A stretch of DNA of 55,344 nucleotides, taken from the NCBI RefSeq assembly GCF_003318165.1, contig NZ_QOCB01000147.1, forward strand, positions 1-55,344, read 5' to 3'. A program made the position numbers and the translations under genes. Numbering within the stretch: position 1 is the first letter of the stretch; every line of letters starts with the position of its first letter. Below the pieces are notes generated by a model. It was not told where the DNA came from, did not search any database, and saw nothing but the letters and a program-made list of their open reading frames with translations. This document shows positions 49,468 through 55,344 of the stretch, piece by piece. The DNA comes from Psychromonas sp. B3M02. GTDB taxonomy: Bacteria; Pseudomonadota; Gammaproteobacteria; Enterobacterales; Psychromonadaceae.

Positions 49468-50502
49468 ATGAAGAAAATTATATTCGCCTTAATAATATTG
49501 TTTTTCATTGTCATATCACTTCTACCACAATTTCTTTCTTTTGAACGAACACCCTATCAAAAAAATTGGATTGCCTACAAAGAGCAATTTATTAAAAATG
49601 GGCAAGTTATTGACCAAGAAAATAACAACCTATCCACTAGCGAAGGGCAAGGCTTTGCATTGTTATTTGCTGTTTTCTCAAATGATAGGAAGCAATTTGA
49701 GAAAGTCTGGGCATGGACTCAGCAACATATGCAGCGTAAAGATTACCTGTTTCGTGGCGAAGTTGATTCATCAGAGCAGACTTGTGATAAAACCTGTATT
49801 TCAGCTAAACCTAATACAAGTAATGGCGATCTCATTATTGCATGGGCATTATTTGCGGCTGAGAATAAATGGGACCGTCAAATATATTTAGTGGAAGGTT
49901 TCCGTGTATTAGAAGCCATTAAAGCTAAACTAATACGTAAAAAGTTTGATTACCAAGTCGTTTTACCAAGTGAAACAGGTTTTGAATTAGCCGATGGTAG
50001 TGTGCAAATTAATTTATCTTATTGGGTGTTCCCTGCATTTAAATTATTCTCTGACATCACTGCAGACCCTATCTGGGGTGAAGTCTACCAATCGGGTACC
50101 TCATTAATGGAATGGGCTCGTTTTGGTGATTGGAGTTTACCTGCGGATTGGATGATACTTTCAGAAGATAAAGTCACTTTAACTGGGGCTAACTCAACTG
50201 AATATGGTGAGAATGCAAATAGGTTACCTCTTTACTTGATGTTAGCTAAAGATTACCAAACTGAGTTAGTTGCGCCATTTATCGACTGGTGGAGCCAACA
50301 ACCAGTGCCTGCATCAGTGGATTTATTAACGGGTGAAGTTTCAACATTATCTGCTAATAGTGGAATGCAAGCTATTGAAAAGGCTACTGAGGCTAACATG
50401 CAGGGCAATACTGAAATCACCTTCCCTGAAGTAAATGCAGAAACTGATTATTATTCAGCCACCTTTATTTTATTATCGCAATTAGCCATGATTAAGCAGT
50501 AA
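49468..50502 (+). CDS. GH8 family glycoside hydrolase (BcsZ-like)
   Basis: A 344-residue exported enzyme. An N-terminal signal or anchor helix (residues 3-23) precedes a GH8 (alpha/alpha)6 barrel. Proposed acid Glu59 lies in LSTSEGQGFALLF, and an Asp in NTSNGDLIIAWAL (Asp121) fits the usual subsite aspartate. Cys106 and Cys110 may be bonded. Relatives cut cellulose or other beta-1,4-glucans; BcsZ normally sits in cellulose synthase operons, but none is here. ATG 49468 is chosen over a TTG at 49381. trxC follows 15 bp later. Confidence 0.82.
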   Translation: MKKIIFALIILFFIVISLLPQFLSFERTPYQKNWIAYKEQFIKNGQVIDQENNNLSTSEGQGFALLFAVFSNDRKQFEKVWAWTQQHMQRKDYLFRGEVDSSEQTCDKTCISAKPNTSNGDLIIAWALFAAENKWDRQIYLVEGFRVLEAIKAKLIRKKFDYQVVLPSETGFELADGSVQINLSYWVFPAFKLFSDITADPIWGEVYQSGTSLMEWARFGDWSLPADWMILSEDKVTLTGANSTEYGENANRLPLYLMLAKDYQTELVAPFIDWWSQQPVPASVDLLTGEVSTLSANSGMQAIEKATEANMQGNTEITFPEVNAETDYYSATFILLSQLAMIKQ

Positions 50503-50517
50503 AAAGAGAGATTATAA

Positions 50518-50949
50518 ATGACAACAATTACTTCTAGATGCCCGCATTGCCAATCCCTGAATCGCTTACCTGTTGAGCGAATTGAAGCAGACCCAAGCTG
50601 CGGACGTTGTAAAAAGGAGTTATTACAAGGTGCTCCTATTGAAGGCACTCAAGCGAATTTATCCGTATTAATCAATGGTGATAAACCTGTAGTTATTGAT
50701 TTTTGGGCGCCATGGTGTGGCCCCTGTGTGAATTTCGCACCGATATTTACAGAGGTCGCGACACAAAATACAACCGCAAGGTTTTTAAAAGTAAATACTG
50801 AAGATCAACAACAATTAGGCGCGCAATATAATATTCGCAGTATTCCAACCTTGATGGTATTTAAACAGGGAAAAGTCGTAGATACCCTGAATGGTGCCTT
50901 ACCAGCTGGGCAGTTCAAAACTTGGTTAGCACAGGCATTATTAAAGTAG
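50518..50949 (+). CDS. trxC: Thioredoxin 2
   Basis: A 143-residue thioredoxin. The N-terminal zinc finger is formed by Cys8, Cys11, Cys28 and Cys31 (RCPHCQ, SCGRCK), and the redox site is WCGPC (Cys67, Cys70). This zinc-binding form is TrxC, induced by oxidative stress (OxyR) in E. coli. It is separated from the GH8 gene by 15 bp, so co-transcription is possible though functionally unrelated. Confidence 0.93.
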   Translation: MTTITSRCPHCQSLNRLPVERIEADPSCGRCKKELLQGAPIEGTQANLSVLINGDKPVVIDFWAPWCGPCVNFAPIFTEVATQNTTARFLKVNTEDQQQLGAQYNIRSIPTLMVFKQGKVVDTLNGALPAGQFKTWLAQALLK

Positions 50950-50973
50950 CTGCGATTTAATATAAAGATATTT

Positions 50974-50998
50974 CGACATGGATAACATCCCCATGTCG
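50974..50998 (+). terminator. Hairpin after trxC
   Basis: CGACATGG (50974-50981) pairs with CCATGTCG (50991-50998); only a weak T run follows, so termination is uncertain. The remaining gap to 51400 is AT-rich with no gene or hairpin I can support. Confidence 0.5.
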
Positions 50999-51410
50999 AT
51001 TAATTTAATGCCTGTCATTTGTTTAAATAAACTTGCTGAATAATAATACAGTCCTTTTTGCATTGTTTATTTTATTTGTATCTTTGTCGTTATTTACACT
51101 CTCAGCCAGAAAGTAGTTACCACTATTTTATCCATATAATGGGTTTAACAATTTTATAAATTACATACTACTTTGGGCATTATTTCTCCGTTTAAAATCG
51201 CTTCTGATTTCAATATGTACTACGTGCAATAAAGAAAAGTTAGCATGATTCTTTCCTTTAATCTAAACAACTCTATTTTTCTTCTATATTTATATTTTAA
51301 TTTTTATAGCCATTTTATATAAAAATTGAATGTTTTAAGTGCTTTATTAGGTCTTATTAATATATCCCTTATCAAGGACGAATAAATTGGTCACTCAACC
51401 GGAGAAAACT

Positions 51411-53012
51411 ATGAGTAGATGGAAGAAAGTATCGTTAATTGTTATCGGTATATTAATATGTATTTCATTCTTTTTTACTAGAATTGTAACTTATGTTGTA
51501 CAAGGAGCAGAACAAGCACAAGGGGAAACTGATTTGCGTTTTACTGAAATTAGTACTGCTTTTACACATCAATCAGACTTTGTTGCTGGTTTACCCTTTA
51601 TGGCGTTATCTACCATTGATATAGATAATGACAATATTGATGAGATCTTTGTTGGTGGGGGTATTGGTCAACAAGATAGCTTACAAAAGTATGTTAATAA
51701 TAGCTTGGTGAGTTTGCCTACAGAGGGCTGGTTTGATAAAGCTAATGATGACCCAACTTATGGAGCTGCTTCCATTGATGCTAATAATGATGGGCGGGTA
51801 GATCTATTTGTTGCTCGAAGTAGCGGAGTTTACCTTTATGAAAATACAGGTGAAGGTTTTATTGGGAAAAAAGTAGAATTTCCTTTAGATAAAAAATCGT
51901 TGCCTTTATCAATTTCATTCGGCGATATTAATAATGATGGTGCCGTTGATTTATATGTTTCTAACTATATTCGTCCAGAATATGTTGAAGGTGAAACTAT
52001 TTTTAATCAAGTTTATGGTGGTATTAGCAATTTACTATTAAATAATGGTGATAATACTTTTACCGATATTACTAAGTCATCAGGTGTATTTGAGCAACAC
52101 AATACCTTCACAGCTGTTTTTGTTGATTTAAATAATAATGGGTTAAGTGATTTAGTAGTGGCTCAAGATACAGGGTTTGTTCGTGTATTTAAAAATAACG
52201 GTGATTTAACATTTGATAGTATTGAACTACCGGTTACCTATAGTTATCCAATGGGCATTGCTGTTAGTGACTATAACAATGATGGGTTGTTAGATTTATA
52301 CTTCAGTAACGTAGGAAAAACCTTACCTGATTTTTTAGTTGTTGGTGATTTAACTGACGATCAAACCTTAAATAAAGACTATATCTTGCTAGAAAATCAA
52401 GGTGACTTTAAATTCAAGGATACTGCATTAGCAAATAATGCCGCAAAATATGGATTTGGTTGGGGTCTTGTCTCTTATGACTTTAATAACGACTCTTTAG
52501 CTGATTATCTTATTACTCAAAACTATATCCGCTTTCCTGCTGTTGAACATTTGGATCTCTACCCTGGAAACCTATTACAACAATATCAAGATAATACATT
52601 TAAGCCTGTCGAAGAAGTGGCTGGTATTCTCAATAAGCACTTTGGTGTGACTACCGTTGTTTCAGATTTTAATCAGGACGGTTGGCCTGATGCCGTTATT
52701 GGTAATTTAAACGGTAAGTTGCGCGCATTTATTAACAATGGTGGTAAACGCCATTGGTTAAAAGTGCGATTTAAAGACCAAACACGCTCATTAGGGGCAA
52801 TTGTGACACTTACTATGGAAAATGGTCAAACCTATACAAACCAGTTTTATAGCAGTGAAGGCTTAGGCTCTGATCAAACGAGTGACCTATTTTTTGGTTT
52901 AGATAATCAAACTGACATTAAGTCTATACAAGTGAGCTACCAAAATGGCAAAACAGTGAGTATTGATTCACCTCAAGTGGATTCCACGATTAACCTTGCT
53001 GATTATCAATAA
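51411..53012 (+). CDS. FG-GAP repeat protein of the CRTAC1 type
   Basis: A 533-residue exported or anchored protein. One N-terminal helix (about 8-26) is followed by a beta-propeller of FG-GAP/VCBS repeats, with calcium-loop motifs DIDNDNIDE, DANNDGRVDL, DINNDGAVDL, DLNNNGLSDL, DYNNDGLLDL and DFNQDGWPDA. The last 90 residues (WLKVRFKDQTRSLGAIVTL) match an ASPIC/UnbV domain. Such proteins act in adhesion or matrix contacts. ATG 51411 with CGGAG upstream is chosen over TTG 51387. First gene of a three-gene cassette. Confidence 0.85.
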   Translation: MSRWKKVSLIVIGILICISFFFTRIVTYVVQGAEQAQGETDLRFTEISTAFTHQSDFVAGLPFMALSTIDIDNDNIDEIFVGGGIGQQDSLQKYVNNSLVSLPTEGWFDKANDDPTYGAASIDANNDGRVDLFVARSSGVYLYENTGEGFIGKKVEFPLDKKSLPLSISFGDINNDGAVDLYVSNYIRPEYVEGETIFNQVYGGISNLLLNNGDNTFTDITKSSGVFEQHNTFTAVFVDLNNNGLSDLVVAQDTGFVRVFKNNGDLTFDSIELPVTYSYPMGIAVSDYNNDGLLDLYFSNVGKTLPDFLVVGDLTDDQTLNKDYILLENQGDFKFKDTALANNAAKYGFGWGLVSYDFNNDSLADYLITQNYIRFPAVEHLDLYPGNLLQQYQDNTFKPVEEVAGILNKHFGVTTVVSDFNQDGWPDAVIGNLNGKLRAFINNGGKRHWLKVRFKDQTRSLGAIVTLTMENGQTYTNQFYSSEGLGSDQTSDLFFGLDNQTDIKSIQVSYQNGKTVSIDSPQVDSTINLADYQ

Positions 53013-53071
53013 TCAACAGTGATATTAAATAAAAACCTAGCGCTTTAAATTATTAATAAGAGAGCATTTTT

Positions 53072-53764
53072 GTGGATAAAAAAACATATAACATCTTGCT
53101 ATTAACAGGTATCGCCGGATTTTTTGCTGCTTTATTAGTGGGAATAGGGGAGTTTACTTTACAGTTTTCTCCTCTTGGCGGTTATGAAGCTGAAGGCTAT
53201 GGTTACTTTGCTAATGTAAGTAAAGACAGGTTAACAATAGGACACTTTTTTAGTACCTTAGCTGCCCCATTATATATTTTAGGGTATTGGCACTTAGGAC
53301 AAATGTTTATTAAAGGCGGAAGTAAAGTACATGGTTGGATCATTACTCTACTCGGTGGTTATGCTTTTATGGTCGGTAATGCATGGTTAGGAGGGCGTAT
53401 TTATTTAGCGCTAACAGCCCATGAAATAGCCGACATAACGGACTCTAATTTTGTTTTGCAATTACAAAGTTTATTAAGTGAGTTTGGCGCACATAATGAA
53501 CCTTTGGTTAATGCGTTACGTTTAGCAATGGTTGTTGTTTCTATACTCTGGATATGGCGTATTGCACTAGGTAAAACCTTATATCCGCGTTGGGTTGCTT
53601 TATTTAGCCCTGCAGTTATTTTAGGGGCAATATTTGCTACTTACTTTACTGGTTTAAGTATTGGTGTGTGGTTGTTACCTGCGGCAATGAACGTTGTGCA
53701 TTTAATTATATTTTCTATTTCGATTTATGCCGTGCATAGACAATACAAAAAGTTAAATTTATAA
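53072..53764 (+). CDS. Six-helix membrane protein, DUF6796-like
   Basis: A 230-residue integral membrane protein with about six helices (8-28, 56-76, 86-106, 148-165, 175-197, 202-222). It begins with GTG, preceded by AGAGAG. Contains GIGEFTLQFSPLGGYE and HFFSTLAAPLYILGYWH. Resembles DUF6796 proteins of unknown function; the label is tentative. Lies 60 bp after the FG-GAP gene and 4 bp before the next. Confidence 0.6.
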   Translation: MDKKTYNILLLTGIAGFFAALLVGIGEFTLQFSPLGGYEAEGYGYFANVSKDRLTIGHFFSTLAAPLYILGYWHLGQMFIKGGSKVHGWIITLLGGYAFMVGNAWLGGRIYLALTAHEIADITDSNFVLQLQSLLSEFGAHNEPLVNALRLAMVVVSILWIWRIALGKTLYPRWVALFSPAVILGAIFATYFTGLSIGVWLLPAAMNVVHLIIFSISIYAVHRQYKKLNL

Positions 53765-53767
53765 ACG

Positions 53768-54196
53768 ATGAACAATATACCTGAGAATGAAAATAAGAGA
53801 CTAAATATACCAATCGCCATAGCTATTAAGGCTATTCTATTAGTGTCGCTAAGTGCAGGATTATATGGGGGGATTTCTGTATCTTATTTAACAGTTACAG
53901 GTATTGTCCCTTGTCCATCGGTTATTAATATACCGGCTTGTTATATTGTTAGTATTGGTTATTTGTTAATGCTAATCGCTGCTTTATTTGATCGCAAAAA
54001 ATATTCCAAATGGCTATTTATCATAGGTTGGACACCAGTAATCTTACTTGCGGTTGTAGGTAGTGCACTGGAGTTCTCTCAGGGAGATATTTGTCCAAGA
54101 AGTGAAATGGGTACGCCACTTTGTTATATCTCATTGAGCTTTGGTGTGTTTGTTGCTTTTTTATATTGGCTAAAAACTACCAAGCTAAGTAGTTAA
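53768..54196 (+). CDS. Four-helix membrane protein with paired cysteine motifs
   Basis: A 142-residue protein I do not recognise. Four membrane helices (about 14-45, 56-74, 82-100, 118-136). Two similar loops each have C-P, six or seven residues, P-x-C-Y: CPSVINIPACY (Cys49, Cys58) and CPRSEMGTPLCY (Cys109, Cys119). This looks like an internal duplication with two disulfides outside the membrane. Some resemblance in layout to VKOR/DsbB-like proteins but without CxxC. Last gene of the cassette, 4 bp after its neighbour. Confidence 0.6.
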   Translation: MNNIPENENKRLNIPIAIAIKAILLVSLSAGLYGGISVSYLTVTGIVPCPSVINIPACYIVSIGYLLMLIAALFDRKKYSKWLFIIGWTPVILLAVVGSALEFSQGDICPRSEMGTPLCYISLSFGVFVAFLYWLKTTKLSS

Positions 54197-54202
54197 ATAG
54201 TT

Positions 54203-54230
54203 AAAAAACCAGCGTAAAGCTGGTTTTTTT
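54203..54230. terminator. Bidirectional terminator of the FG-GAP cassette
   Basis: AAAAAACCAGC and AGCTGG-TTTTTTT with a 4-base loop; A and T tracts on each side suit both strands. Confidence 0.88.
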
Positions 54231-54259
54231 GAAAGCCAAATAAGTGGGCTATCAAATAC

Positions 54260-54724
54260 TTATGGTTGGTAAGGTAGAGAAGATTGATGCAAGATAATAC
54301 GTACTTTATTATCTTCGCATAGTTTAAATACAAAGCTCTTATTTACAAAAATATGGCTGTCATCTTCCCCAATGAAATGCACATTACATTGCACTATCGC
54401 TAAATCACCATGCAGAATAAAGTCTTCCTTGCTGTACCAAACTTTAACCCAAGGCTTAAGTTTAAAGCCATTATCATTTGGAAATTCGCTGTTGCTACCA
54501 ACAAAGTAAGAAAGTGCACCCTCTTTAGTAGGGCGGAATGTTTGTTGACCAAATGTTAAAGTTGGCTTGAACAATACATGGCCGTTGTCGTAGTCGTAAC
54601 TTTCAGATAACACTTGAAGAGAAAATGCTTGTGCATCGCCACCTTCAGAGTGAACTTTCCCTACTTTAACAACGTTATCACACCAAGTTTGTAGTGCTGT
54701 ATGTACCATCTCTTTAGTAAACAT
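54260..54724 (-). CDS. NTF2/SnoaL-like small protein
   Basis: A 154-residue cytoplasmic protein with the mixed alpha-beta layout of the NTF2-like fold: an N-terminal helix (MVHTALQTWCDNVVKV) then strands including YDNGHVLFKPTL, LHGDLAIVQCNVHFI and KVRIILHQSSLP. Homologues of this size occur in marine Gammaproteobacteria and are often mislabelled; the function is unknown. Convergent with the FG-GAP cassette. Confidence 0.6.
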   Translation of the reverse strand: MFTKEMVHTALQTWCDNVVKVGKVHSEGGDAQAFSLQVLSESYDYDNGHVLFKPTLTFGQQTFRPTKEGALSYFVGSNSEFPNDNGFKLKPWVKVWYSKEDFILHGDLAIVQCNVHFIGEDDSHIFVNKSFVFKLCEDNKVRIILHQSSLPYQP

Positions 54725-54945
54725 AATCTATCCATCTCTCTTTTATGGGGTTTATCATTAACATATAAGTCGTTGTAACCAGTTAAATAGTTCAACCAAG
54801 AGTAACTTAACATAATAGTATTTTGTTGAGTAGAGTATTGCATGTGCTGTTTCAGTTTATCTATAGAGGGGAGGCGAAAAGCTTTCGCTGATGGAGTTAA
54901 TTGTGTGAAAGGGGTTAGGAATATATAAACTCAAATTTCAGGCAT

Positions 54946-54970
54946 AAAAAACCAGCAGTTAGCTGGTTTT
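54946..54970 (-). terminator. Terminator after the tRNA-Leu relic
   Basis: Minus-strand AAAACCAGCT/GCTGGTTTTTT hairpin with a T run, 27 bp past the tRNA 3' end. The same block (from AAACTCAAATTTCAGGC on) recurs at 55297-55340. Confidence 0.8.
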
Positions 54971-54996
54971 ATTATTTCTTAACACTTAGTTAAGAA

Positions 54997-55093
54997 TGGT
55001 GCGGAAGGAGAGACTTGAACTGTTACAGCTTGCGCCTTCTTTGGGAATAGCTGAATCTAACTCTAGCGCGTCTACCAATTTCGCCACTTCCAA
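54997..55093 (-). pseudogene. Degenerate tRNA-Leu (UAG-type)
   Basis: Read on the minus strand, positions 55093-54997 show GGAAGTGGCGAAATTGGTAG (acceptor end, D arm), TTCAAGTC (T loop) and CCTTCCGCACCA with encoded CCA, all tRNA-Leu hallmarks. Faults are visible: the first two acceptor bases are TT, not GC; the 3' anticodon stem has TC-AG where TCTAG would pair with CTAGA (one base lost); the loop GTTAGAT has A instead of G at position 37; the variable region is some 14 bases too long; the T stem has two mismatches. 97 nt instead of about 87. Probably a decaying duplicate. Confidence 0.65.
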
Positions 55094-55125
55094 GAACGTG
55101 GCTGGGATAAAAAGATTTGAAGTTA

Positions 55126-55284
55126 TACCAATCATAGTAAGTAACTGATCTATTTTACTTGTTAAAACAACTTATTTTTCGTTGTAAGTTTCGCATAGGG
55201 AACAACCATTTACATCAACTTACGCCTCAAACTAAGCCATTTTTCCGGCGCAAAATTTAGATCAGTTATTTAATACAATTGGTA
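55126..55284. mobile_element. 160-bp MITE, second complete copy (inverted)
   Basis: Reverse complement of 11204-11363 with only one substitution and one A fewer in a homopolymer. Bounded by TACCAAT and ATTGGTA, flanked by TTA on each side. It lies 32 bp upstream of the tRNA-Leu relic, between it and a repeat of the tRNA terminator, so it split or invaded a tRNA array. Confidence 0.88.
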
Positions 55285-55314
55285 TTAATTTGTATAAACT
55301 CAAATTTCAGGCAT

Positions 55315-55340
55315 AAAAAAACCAGCAGTTAGCCGGTTTG
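55315..55340 (-). terminator. Second copy of the tRNA terminator
   Basis: Same block as 54928-54970 with small changes (AGCCGG for AGCTGG, which weakens the stem by one pair). It implies a further tRNA gene just beyond the window on the minus strand. Confidence 0.55.
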
Positions 55341-55344
55341 ATTA

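Noticed and set aside
54661-54843. 60-codon minus-strand ORF as a gene
   Set aside because: Overlaps the start of the NTF2-like gene and has no ribosome site.

Overview
The window looks like a chromosomal segment of a cold-water marine gammaproteobacterium, probably Psychromonas or a close relative. This is inferred from AT-rich DNA, gene orders shared with Vibrio, Shewanella and E. coli (parC-plsC, fur-fldA-ybfE/ybfF/seqA/pgm, ilvC/ilvY, hemL-erpA), and DUF families typical of marine Gammaproteobacteria (DUF2750, DUF3081, DUF3301, DUF3549, DUF2310). Family names are recognised from the protein sequences; no database search was run. There is no rRNA, CRISPR array, prophage or full insertion sequence.

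Layout. 1-6200: tcdA, two adjacent secreted Spondin_N proteins followed closely by an OmpR-type response regulator and histidine kinase, and a soluble two-PAS chemoreceptor facing them. 6300-10400: ilvC with an unusual tandem array of its own 3' end plus terminator, diverging from sseA-ilvY. 10400-16330: ubiK and a DUF2750 gene, a 160-bp MITE, rraB, parC-plsC and hemL. 16500-22530: clcA, a coiled-coil membrane protein, erpA, a TRIC-family channel, argA and an orphan TAXI binding protein. 22650-27760: fur-fldA-ybfE, a gene-free stretch with three strong hairpins (candidate small RNA), ybfF, seqA and pgm. 28050-34860: glgP, a YfcZ-like protein, an SrmB-like helicase, a DUF3081 protein, ubiG and hemH. 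34920-38380: creA and a block of poorly known genes. 38500-44680: katG, a beta-hydroxyacid dehydrogenase, a PEP-CTERM protein and a GH88 glycosidase. 44880-54720: truC, metC, CPBP protease-GH8-trxC, and a cassette of an FG-GAP/ASPIC protein with two membrane proteins. 54990-55344: a degraded tRNA-Leu, a second near-identical MITE and a repeated terminator.

Working together: ilvC/ilvY, argA and metC serve amino-acid synthesis; hemL and hemH serve haem, which KatG needs; Fur, flavodoxin and ErpA link iron, redox and Fe-S supply; ubiG and ubiK serve ubiquinone; pgm and glgP form a glycogen route. Most genes are housekeeping. The more unusual content is in non-coding structure (ilvC-tail array, MITE, decayed tRNA, hairpin region, direct repeats ahead of the spondin genes) and in small clusters of unknown function.
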